Below are positions 12,859 to 21,919 of a stretch of 64,000 bases of DNA, in pieces. This stretch comes from Laccaria trichodermophora (Eukaryota; Basidiomycota; Agaricomycetes; Agaricales; Hydnangiaceae): the NCBI GenBank assembly GCA_018417955.1, contig JACTVC010000009.1:620001-684000 (forward strand). Reading direction: 5' to 3'. Both the position numbers and the translations under genes were made by a program. The notes below the pieces were generated by a model. That model did not search any database and was not told the origin of the DNA. It saw only the letters and a list, made by a program, of their open reading frames with translations. Every line of letters starts with the position of its first letter. The stretch's first letter is position 1.

Positions 12859-14043
12859 CTAGACGCTGGCCCCGTAGACCCTTTGTGCGTTGTCGCAAAA
12901 TACAGCATCAATGAACTCCTTTTCCACAACAAGTTCTGTCAGAGACTCCCTTGCTATCTCGTACCAATCCCCTGCATTAGAAGGACCCCTCGAAGATGAC
13001 GAAGGAGAAGATCCAAAAATGATACGCTGGTATCCGAACGCCTCCATTACAGGGGATACTAGCGTTGTGTATAACAGTTTTAATATATGAAAACGAAGAC
13101 AAGGGAATGACATACGATACATCTTGATCCTGCGTTTCCATTCTTTCAAGATCCTGACCTCGGCCTCTTCGACCGGACTGCCTGGGTAAGGCGTTTGCGG
13201 GGTTGGGGCATCCCAAGATGGCGGAAGAAATTTGATATAAACGTTTGGGAAGAGAGAGAGCGCAGCAATTTGCGACTGGAATGCAAGGTACTCAGGGTGG
13301 TTCATGAGTTTGACAATTGGTAAGTCAAGATCATGCGGGGGTGGAAGAATATTGGCTGACAGAGAGTTAAGCTGAAAGGTGTAGACGTTAATGGGTATGA
13401 GCACATACAAAGGACAATCGGGGGTATCTTTGGCAACTCGGCAAGACTCTTGGTCAGGGTATCTTCAAAGCCTTCAAGAACAGCATCGGAAAGGATAGCT
13501 TGAATGTCAATATCGACGGGTCGATCGCGCTTGAGCGCCCATCGCAAGCCTTCAACGGCTGCGTCAGAGGCTCCTTTATAAGCAGTCGATAAAGAGGTTG
13601 GGAGGGATGTTAAGGTCAGCACCGTCGTGAGGTTGGGCTCGGGGTTTTCCAGGTCAAAGGGAACGATGACAGACGTAATCCGATCGCCATCTAATCTGGT
13701 GGACGAAACAATTTATTAGCTTAGCCACTCGTTTGGAAGTAAGGGCATTTTCTCACTCCTTTGAGACTTTCTCTAATTCTGCTGCAGTGAGCGACAAGAC
13801 GATACCACGAGTGCGCGCAATCAGTGGCTGGCCAGCTTCTTTCCTCCACTGGGCTAGAGTAAGTTGAAGATCACCCTTGAAGACGACATTGGCATCGATA
13901 ACAGCCTCAGGCTGAACGTCGCTCCCGGGAGGAGGTAGGAACGTCTCTGCCGTTCCCGAGTTGGGTGGGCTGAACGCAGAGAGGGGTAGCTTTGGAAGGG
14001 ACTTTGGACCTCTGCGACGATGTGGTTGAGATGGTTCAGTCAT
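12859..14043 (-). CDS. conserved fungal protein, probable amidohydrolase-like fold
   Basis: Four exons on the minus strand: 14043-13757, 13695-13409, 13355-13116, 13058-12859 (337 aa; frames close). The protein starts MTEPSQPHRRRGPKSLPKLP, has ISP/LSLT-type strand-helix alternation, a central PVDIDIQAILSDAVLEGFED segment, and ends with FGYQRIIFGSSPS...WYEIARESLTEL...FCDNAQRVYG. The last part, a strand ending in FGS followed by helices and a D-N-A-x-R-x-Y-G finish, is typical of amidohydrolase-2/TatD-like TIM barrels. I did not find a full set of metal-binding histidines, so catalytic activity is uncertain. Confidence 0.75.
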
Positions 14044-14203
14044 GGTATGGGTAAGTGTGGGGAGTATAATAGTAGCAGTCAGGAGTACAGAAATAAAGAC
14101 AATGGCAACGGATGAAAGCTGATAATCAGTCGCGACGCCATCACAAATCCATCCTTATCCGGACACCAATTGGCGCTCCAACCAGCTGGCGACAAGCGAA
14201 CGC

Positions 14204-15293
14204 CTACCGACGAAGACCGCGCAATGATGCGCTGTATCCGACGGTGGACTGGCCGTCGTCGTAATGGGGGTGATATACTGATTGTGCCCAGCGACGTGTT
14301 CTTTCGCTCTGAAGATTGCGTCAGCGGGCACAGTGAGAAAGAGAATTCGGACAATTAACTTACACTCTCGTCGCCCTCTGCCAGAAATTTATCAAAGGCT
14401 TCAAGAGCACTCCGTCGTTCTTCGTTCCGACCTTGTTCGCGGCCCTCGCGTAACCCTTCCCTCCTTCCAGTTTTCAACCCCTCCTCGGCTCCAACCCTTT
14501 TACCTTCCCTATATCCAGCACTGTAACCCTCATCCCAACCTGCCGTTTGCCCATCATTAAAACTCTTCTTTATGGCCAATCTCTTCCCCTCTTCTCTACT
14601 CTCTTGCCGCGCCTCGAGATCTCGTAGCGCCGTCTGATATTTCCGAGACGACTCCCAAGCTCTGGCATCAGACTTTTCCATGTCTTCGTATTCTTGCCTC
14701 AGCATGTCCATATCGGACTGCAAGCGTCTGATATCTCGCGCAGCTGCTTCTAACTGCACTTGATATTTCCTTGACTCCTGCAGAAGCTGTACATTTTCAT
14801 CCTCCAACTCTTGACGCGCTTTTTCGGCTGCAGTCGCTCTTCCTAAAGCCTCTTTCTCACGTCGTTCCGCAAACTGCGCCCGCCCACATGCATCGTCTGC
14901 TCTTCGTACTTCTTGTTCAAGTCTGTCCCGATCACTCGTCCCACGAAGTAACGATTTGAGCTGGTTAGCCTGTCTTTCCTCCTCCACAAGTTGGAGAGCA
15001 ACAACGAGGGGCGAGGGGTGTGGAGACCGCGATGGCCGTCTGCCATGCTCTTTCTTGCTCGACGACTTTGAGCGCGAGCGCCTACTTGGTTCTCGGATAA
15101 TCCGAATAAATGGGGTTCCAGGACAGGTTAAAGACTCGGTAACATTGACATCCCGAACCCTTGTAATAATATCGAAGCTGATGCAAGTCAAGGATCTGCG
15201 ACAACTGAAGAACACAGGGAAAGGCACTTACTCTTCGACAGTCGCTTCCGGTACATCAGCGACCGACAGAGTAGGTGAAATTCTCGCAGGCAT
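14204..15293 (-). CDS. coiled-coil protein with an 11-fold G-x3 repeat
   Basis: Three exons on the minus strand: 15293-15232, 15177-14364, 14308-14204 (326 aa; frames close). After a short N terminus (MPARISPTLSVADV) comes an arginine/serine-rich stretch, then a long charged coiled coil, then eleven glycines spaced exactly every four residues (14421-14552 on the minus strand, e.g. GWDEGYSAGYREGKRVGAEE). This is the pattern called deca-GX3 in Yae1/Lto1, the adaptors that load Fe-S clusters on ABCE1/Rli1, but those proteins are short and lack the coiled coil. Function is therefore unassigned. It lies head-to-head with lipase 1, and a copy of its 5' end sits upstream of lipase 2. Confidence 0.75.
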
Positions 15294-15700
15294 CAGTGGC
15301 AGTCACGATTTGGGAAATATGATATTGAAGACGACGTCTGCCTCTCTTTTTAATGCTTTCCGCCAGGACAATTTTCTACTTTCGGAATTACTAGTGCAAC
15401 GACACGATGCAGACATGTGTTGGGGTTGTAAGCCCTAGTCTACTGCAGACACGATCGCCTTATCAAGCCACGACCGATAAGCATGTATGCCACGTGACAT
15501 TTTCCGCGATTCCACTCAGAACTCAATTTCGCGCGCCCGGTTGGAGGTCACGCATCTATCGATATCTATCCCCTGTCGTGAATCGCGTAATCTCGCTCTT
15601 TATTTCTTTTTTCGATGCTTCCTTCGATCTTGGTAAATTTACGAAGCACTTTCAGGATCCAACAATCATTCCGACAAGCGAAGCTACGGGACGCGAGCGA

Positions 15701-15710
15701 GATAAATACC
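15701..15710 (+). promoter_or_regulatory. TATA-like element of lipase 1
   Basis: GATAAATACC lies 77 bp before the lipase 1 start codon. The same element with the following CTGC and similar flanking sequence occurs 65 bp before the lipase 2 start (17748), so it was copied with the gene and kept. Confidence 0.55.
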
Positions 15711-15777
15711 TGCGCCATGTCTTCCTCAAGTCGCGTCTCTATTTTTCAGGAGTTGTCTGCGCTGCACTTCGAAGCCA

Positions 15778-17118
15778 ATGAATCTCAAACTCATCTTGCT
15801 CGGTTTGGCCTCCTTTGGCGTCGTCTCCTCAGCACCTGCTCAAACAATCTTGAGCCCAGGCGGGGTGATACCCGTATCGATAGCTCCGTTCTCCGCTTTT
15901 ACTCAATTCTCCCGCGCAGCCTACTGCCGTCATTTAGAAAGCTGGAAATGTGGCGGTGTGTCTCAGCAAGTTTCTACCTCCACCAGTACCCTGACAGCGA
16001 GCGCGTGCAGCCGCTTGTGATGCCCTTCCAGGTTTCGTTCCTTCCATCGTTGGAGGGAATGGAAGGAATTTCCCAGCATGTAAGTTGTTTTTTCCGACAA
16101 ACCAAGTGGACATCTAAACCCCCTGAATTTCCTGTAGACTTCGTTGGATACTGGCCCGGTAACGATACCATTATTGTGGCGCACCAAGGAACTGACCCTA
16201 CATCCCTGTCGGTGTCTCATCTATAAGACCATTGACATCTAAATAACGCCTGACAGCCTCTCTCTTCTCGTTGATGGGAATGTAAGAAAACGTAGCCTCG
16301 ACCCAACTCTATTTCCTGGCGCTCCATTGAACGTTCTCGTTCACTCGGGTTTCGCTAGGGCGCATGCGAAAAGTGCAAGTTCTGTCTTGTCGGAAGTCAA
16401 AAAGCTCATGAACGTAACGCGCACAAGGAGCGTCACCACAGTAGGTCTGCAATAATCGATGCGGACAAATCAATCTTATCTCTTTTCGAGGTTGGCCATT
16501 CACTTGGGGGGGCATTGGCTGCACTCGACGCGCTGTTCCTGGCCTTGAATTTGCCTTCCGGAAGTGAAGTGAGAGGCGTTACGTACGGAACGCCGCGCGT
16601 TGGCAATGCCGCTTTTGCCGAGCTTTTGGACTCCAACGTAAAAATCTTTATTTAATCGTTTTTCGATGCGCCCTCACAACCTCGAAAGGTACCTGACTTT
16701 TTCCGAATCAATAACAGAAAAGGTAACATATACATATATGTCACCTGAACCTGCCAACCTTTTTTATTTGCAGACCCGATCCCCATCGTCCCTGCTCAGT
16801 ACTTAGGTTTTCGGCACCCTTCGGGCGAAATCCATATCGATAGAAGGAAAAATGCCGTTTTCTGCCCAGGTGTGCTCCCTTTGGATTGTTTATGGGAGCT
16901 TGTCGCTTATATGCATTATTCCTTTCAATAGGCGCCGATAATACCGTTGACTCTGAATGCTCGAACCAGGTGGTGAAAAAAGTCGCTCTGGGACAGATCT
17001 TGCATCATGTGCGTCCAAACACCTTGAACTCTGCAGCTGACGTCAACATTTCTACTGGTAGCTTGGGCCATATGATGGGATCCATATTGGAACACAAGCT
17101 TGCCATCACCACCATTAG
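15778..17118 (+). CDS. secreted class 3 lipase, copy 1
   Basis: Predicted extracellular triacylglycerol lipase/esterase (Lipase_3 family, alpha/beta fold). Nine exons: 15778-15955, 16011-16079, 16138-16207, 16257-16440, 16491-16637, 16689-16722, 16774-16869, 16932-17008, 17062-17118 (303 aa; frames close). A signal peptide is clear (MNLKLILLGLASFGVVSSAPA). The nucleophile serine lies in GHSLGG at the start of exon 5, the likely acid in KDPIPIVP, and the likely catalytic histidine in HHLGPYDG; VAHQGTDP is the region near the oxyanion hole. Pairs of cysteines suggest disulphides. Oddity: the protein ends in CHHHH. First of three tandem copies. Confidence 0.93.
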
Positions 17119-17540
17119 AAGACAGAGGGACACCGGACTTACTTGAACAATGTAGAAATATTCATTGATCCCACAAAACGCCCTCATGCCTGCTGTTTTT
17201 TTATCCTCCATCTTGCTCAACTTTTTTTTTCTGACAATCACGCCACTTTCGCACCCGACTTGCTTCTGACGCACACATTGAAATCCTCACGTAGATGTTT
17301 CAGCAATGGCTTTATCGTGCGCTGCTTGGCTTGACGTCTATGCCTGCCGTTGTCTTTAATAGGCGAATACTTTGCAGCCGCGCTGCCTAAACAATGCATT
17401 CGACTCGATATACACGTGGCCACGAACACCTTTGGTACTTGAAACCAGCTGCAGCTCTTATCGTAAGGTTTTATCTCTCTCGGACAAGATCAAGCTTTTT
17501 TTCGCCTTGATCGTGTCCAAATGCAGGCCTTTGAATACAG
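17119..17540. other. intergenic between lipase 1 and the duplicated segment
   Basis: About 420 bp downstream of lipase 1. A stretch near 17195-17280 (CCATCTTGCTCAAC..., then CACTTTCGC...CTTCTGACGCAC) resembles the sequence 3' of lipase 2 near 19270-19360, so the duplicated unit includes some 3' flank. No open frame with splice support was found. Confidence 0.5.
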
Positions 17541-17544
17541 GTCC

Positions 17545-17655
17545 AGTTACATTGACATCGAGTGCTCCTAATGACATCGAGTGCTCCTAATGACATCGAA
17601 CCTGATCCAAGTGAGGGATCTGCGATAATTGAGGAAGACAAGAAAAAGCACCTTG
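17545..17655 (-). pseudogene. relic of the 5' end of the coiled-coil G-x3 gene
   Basis: By eye this segment aligns to 15135-15232, which is the first intron and the beginning of exon 2 of the minus-strand gene at 14204-15293. Shared stretches include ACATTGACATC, ATCGAA..CTGAT..CAAGT and GGATCTGCGA.AA.TGA. It lies upstream of lipase 2 in the same relative orientation as the source lies upstream of lipase 1. It contains an internal 19-bp repeat (17553, 17572 and a third partial copy at 17591) and cannot code for the protein. It is a by-product of the lipase duplication. Confidence 0.7.
17553..17600. repeat. 19-bp direct repeat
   Basis: The unit TGACATCGAGTGCTCCTAA occurs at 17553 and 17572, followed by a 10-base partial copy at 17591. 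It lies inside the duplicated gene relic and is absent from the source copy at 15145, so it arose after the duplication. Confidence 0.85.
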
Positions 17656-17747
17656 CTCATCGGGAGTCGATTTTGGTCCTTCGATTGAAGAACCCTTCTA
17701 GAATTCTGGGTACATTCATACAAGCGAATCTACAGGACGCGGGTGGG

Positions 17748-17757
17748 ATAAATACCT
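17748..17757 (+). promoter_or_regulatory. TATA-like element of lipase 2
   Basis: GATAAATACC 65 bp before the lipase 2 start codon, preceded by GGACGCG.G.G.GA as in the lipase 1 promoter. Conservation between copies supports function. Confidence 0.55.
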
Positions 17758-17812
17758 GCACCGTATATTCTCCTACCGTACCCTTCCCTCGCTGAAGTTG
17801 TCCTTTTTGCCA

Positions 17813-19161
17813 ATGAATTTCAAAGTCTTACTTTTTGCTTTGGCCTCCTTCGACATCGTCTCTATAGCATCATTTCCCTCCACCTCGACCCCGAGCGCGG
17901 CGATCCCCATATCAATGAGCCAGTTCTCCCCCTTCACTCAATTCGCTCGCGCCGCCTATTGCCCTGGATTGCAAGGCTGGGAGTGTGGTCGTGTGTTCCA
18001 GTACATTTCTATCTCCAGCATTGCCCTGACCATATGCAGCCGCTTGTGATGCCCTACCAGGTTTCATTCCCACCGTCGTCGGAGGAAATGGGAAAGATGT
18101 ACCTGTTTGTAAGCCGTGCTCTCCTCAAAGCAAGTGGATATGTTAACCTGCAAACGCCCTGTAGACTTCGTTGGATACTGGCCTGCTCAAGGTAGTATCA
18201 TTGTGGCACACGAAGGAACAGATCCTTTTCAATTGTTCGTACCTCACTTATATGCGTTGATTATTGACATTTGAATATCGTCTCGCAGTCTCTCTCTCCT
18301 CGTGGACGCGGAATTCTCACATGAACCCCTTGACCCCACTCTATTTCGTGACGTTCCATCCAGCGTTCTCATCCATACGGGTTTTAGCAACGCACATAAA
18401 TCAACCGCAATTCCCATCCTAGCAGAGGTCAAAAGGCTTATAGCTCAAAGGTTTTCAGACAATGTCGTAGCTGTAAAATCATTGAATCGATGTGGATGGA
18501 CCGATTTTACTTCATTTCTAGATTGGACACTCGCTCGGGGGAGCGTTGGCCGAACTCGACGCGTTATTTTTAACGCTGAGTCTACCACCCACAATCAAAG
18601 TCAAAGGCGTTACGTACGGAACCCCGCGCGTTGGCAATGCTCCTTTTGCTCAACTTATAGATTCCAAGGTCGATCTCTGCCCATCATTGTTTTTCGCTGC
18701 ACTCTGACTCGAACTCGGCGTTGTCAGGTGCCTAACTTTACACGAATCAACAACAAAAACGGTAGCATTTATAGATGGAAATGCAAATTTTCGCCGAAAC
18801 CGGCTGACTTTTTATCATTTGCAGATCCAATCCCCATCGTACCACCTCCGTTCCTAAATTATTATCACCCGAGTGGCGAAATTCACATTGACGCACACAA
18901 CAATGCCGTCTCTTGCCCAGGTCCGTATCGTATATAGGTTATGTGTGCTGTCGTTTACGTGCACCATTTCTATGAATAGGCGCCGATAATACCGCTGACT
19001 CTGAATGCTCGAATCAGGTGGTGAGAAATGTCGCACAGGGAAATATACTCGATCATGTGTGTCTAAAAATTTACTACTTGCAGCCAACATTGACATTTTT
19101 TGACGGTCAGCTTGGGCCATACGATGGGATATATGTTGGAATTCAATCCTGCATCCTTTAG
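17813..19161 (+). CDS. secreted class 3 lipase, copy 2
   Basis: Nine exons: 17813-17990, 18040-18108, 18165-18234, 18289-18472, 18522-18668, 18728-18761, 18825-18920, 18980-19056, 19111-19161 (301 aa; frames close). Signal peptide MNFKVLLFALASFDIVSIAS; GHSLGG nucleophile motif; NDPIPIVP acid region; DHLGPYDG histidine region. Exons 2 to 8 have exactly the same lengths as in copies 1 and 3. The donor of intron 3 is the weaker GTTCGT. The start is the ATG aligned with copy 1; an upstream TTG in frame was ignored. It is closer to copy 1 than to copy 3 in sequence and appears intact. Confidence 0.92.
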
Positions 19162-20003
19162 AAACATATTGGTCTCGGACTTTTTTGGGCGATGTAAAAA
19201 GATTAATTGAATCTCATGAACGTGCTCTCCGCAACAACGTGCTCTTGGCAAGTTACAACTACGTCGATTTTCCATCTTACTCAAGCATATGATTTTTTAT
19301 CTGATTTCAATCAAATCACTTTCGCTTCCGCCCCGCTTCTAACAGTTTCTAACGCACAGATGGCTACAGATGGACTCCATGGACTCTGGAGGCATCCCCG
19401 CATAGACCCTGATTTTGAAGATGGTTACTACGCCCCTGTTTACCCCATACCCCGCACCCCGCACCCTATTTGGCTTCTAGTCGCTGTTGATATCTAAAAA
19501 TAGGCAAGTCGTACACTTGCTACTACTGGGTCCACGTGGCTCACAAGCTGCCTTTGGTAGAACCGGAGTCCAGGATTCCTCCACGCAGAGTTTCATCGCT
19601 TTGATTTGATGATCAACATCTCTGTACACTAACAAACATTATTACCGACTCAATCATGCCAAGTACAGGTGGGCGGTTTACGACAACCCTTCTGTGCCGT
19701 CTTACAATAGCTTACAATCCTCGTGGTCGAAAGGTTCCTGGCTGTGCTGATGCGAAGCATGTGGATTTCCAGCCGTCTGTACAATGAACGACACAAGAAT
19801 CTCGGGTGACTACTCGTGTGACCTGGTCCACGCAGTCACAACGATCTGCGCAACACCTCAAGACTACTCTTCCGTTATTTTCAGAGCGATAAGGTCGTCT
19901 CTATTATTAATCGCTATAATGTGGCCGCTGTACCATGCTGAAGCAAATTTTACGGCGACCTGATGACCTTTTTTTCATCGAGACTGAGATCGCTTGCCAG
20001 AGC
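19162..20003. other. intergenic between lipase 2 and lipase 3
   Basis: About 840 bp. The first 200 bp resemble the 3' flank of lipase 1. The rest shows no open frame with splice support, no gene relic of the kind found before lipase 2, and no recognisable transposon ends. Confidence 0.45.
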
Positions 20004-20009
20004 TATAAA
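20004..20009 (+). promoter_or_regulatory. TATA box of lipase 3
   Basis: TATAAA 87 bp before the lipase 3 start codon. The surrounding promoter does not resemble those of copies 1 and 2. Confidence 0.5.
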
Positions 20010-20090
20010 CCACGCAAATTATTCAAGGGACGGTTATCACTCGTCGGTCCACTTGTGCCCTTCAAATCTTTCGCAACTGTCGCTGTCGAC

Positions 20091-21464
20091 ATGTTGCCAT
20101 TTTTTTTTCTCCTTCCTTTCATTTCTCTCCTCAAATTTTCCGCAGCCGCACCAGCGCGCGCCCATCTTGAGGATCGGAGTGTCAGCGCCCTTCCCGCCGC
20201 TGACCTTGCCAGCCTCGCGCCATACACTCAGTTTGCCCGTGCCGCGTACTGCCCGACTAGCAAACTTAACGGGTGGAATTGTGGAAGTAAGTCATTTCTA
20301 TTTTCTTTCTCTATGCTGACGAAGAGGTTGACATATTCAACAGCGATTTGTAAGGCCCTACCCGGTTTTCAGCCAACCCTCATTGGAGGGGATGGGAACG
20401 CCGTTCAAATTTGTAGGTGTAAATCTTATTTCGTTCTTCTCTAAAAGACCAACTCCATTTCCAGACTTCGTTGGATTTTGGCCAGCTCAGAACACGATCG
20501 TCGTCGCTCATGAAGGCACAGATCCTACGAAATTGTACGTGGAGTCGGCTCGCAGCATGATATGACCCTGATTCAACATTCAAATACTAGCATGTCCGTC
20601 CTCACTGATGTCAACATTCTCCTGTCCCCGCTTAATAACAAACTTTTCCCTGGAATTTCTTCGAGTGTTCAAGTCCATGCTGGATTCAGGGACGAGCATG
20701 CTTTAACTGCTGCGAAGATACTAGCCGAGGTCAAAAATCTGATGGCTTCCAAGAATACGCAAAGTATAACGCTTGTTAGTATCTGTGTAGCCTTCTATTT
20801 CCCGCTCGAACTGATCACTTTTGTCGCTAGGTTGGACATTCTCTTGGCGGCGTGTTATCTACACTCGACGGGATTTACTTGAAGATGAATTTACCCGCGA
20901 GCACATCATTCAAGGTTGTCACTTATGGCTTGCCTCGTATCGGGAATCCAGCATTTGCCCAGCTTGTCGACTCCATGGTAAAATATTGTCCTTCGTGCCC
21001 AAGCATATAGACCAATCTCATCGTGTCCTAGCTTCCTGACTTTAGGCGTATAAACAGCCAAATGGGTATGTTGTTTCAGCTGTCGCATCTACCTCTGCCA
21101 GTCTCACTTCGAATGCTCTTGCATAGACATTGTACCCATCGTTCCGGGAAGGTTCCTGGGCTATTCTCATCCTCATGGGGAAATTCATCTTATTTCTCCT
21201 GGGAATGCTGTTGCATGTTTTGGTAAGTGTCAGAGATGAAGTTGAAATCAAATAATAGGCTCATTATTTTCCTAACTCTCAAAGGGGACGATGACGCCAC
21301 CGACTCCCAGTGTCAAATCCAGTCTGTACCCAATGTGCTAGCCGGAAACATCTTAAATCATGTAAGTCTTCACCACGATATTGTCGTAGCGAGGAACGAA
21401 CTCATAGCTTTGAAAGTTGGGACCTTATGAGGGGCTTTACATTGGCACGATCTTCTGCGTCTGA
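20091..21464 (+). CDS. secreted class 3 lipase, copy 3
   Basis: Nine exons: 20091-20286, 20344-20412, 20465-20534, 20591-20774, 20831-20977, 21032-21065, 21127-21222, 21285-21361, 21417-21464 (306 aa; frames close). Signal peptide MLPFFFLLPFISLLKFSAAAPA; VAHEGTDP; GHSLGG at the start of exon 5; MDIVPIVP acid region; NHLGPYEG histidine region. Exon 1 is 18 nt longer than in the other copies and exon 9 differs in length, while exons 2-8 are identical in length (69, 70, 184, 147, 34, 96, 77). It is the most diverged copy, with GVLSTLDGIYL after the nucleophile where the others have GALA.LDALFL. Confidence 0.92.
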
Positions 21465-21919
21465 CGGGTTAAATCAAGCACTGTAAATCAAAACCTTTCT
21501 TGCGGCACACTTTTATTTCTGTACATGTATCATCACTGTAGGATATGTAGTTGTAGGCAAGTTGTAGTACATCTGTACGATATGACGATTGCACAGATGT
21601 CAGAGATCTGTGATCGGGATCTGTAGTGAAATAAACGCAGTTGAGGCTAGTTGATATGTTTTTGGCCGGAGAGGATAACTTGCAAAGGCTGTCGCCGTAC
21701 AAAACTGTTGAGAGGCTTGCGATTCCAAATCCGAGCTCCCCGTTTACATCAGACTCAGCCGTGAACCAGCAAGGCACTCACTGTCATTGCTCGGGGGCCT
21801 AGATACTCAGAGCTACATATTCTCGAAATTAACTTGCCCTGTGGAATCAGAGGTTGTTCCGAGCAATAGTAGCGAGTTCTGCAGCGATATCGGAGCCTCG
21901 CTGGTCGGCGAGGTCATGA
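21465..21919. other. intergenic, convergent 3' flanks
   Basis: About 455 bp between the stops of lipase 3 and the minus-strand checkpoint gene. No supported coding frame or RNA gene was seen. Confidence 0.45.

Noticed and set aside
18165..18300. Apparent frameshift at the exon 3/4 junction of lipase 2
   Set aside because: Careful recounting of the CT-rich stretch shows the phase is preserved (donor GTTCGT at 18235, acceptor CAG at 18288), so copy 2 is intact rather than a pseudogene.
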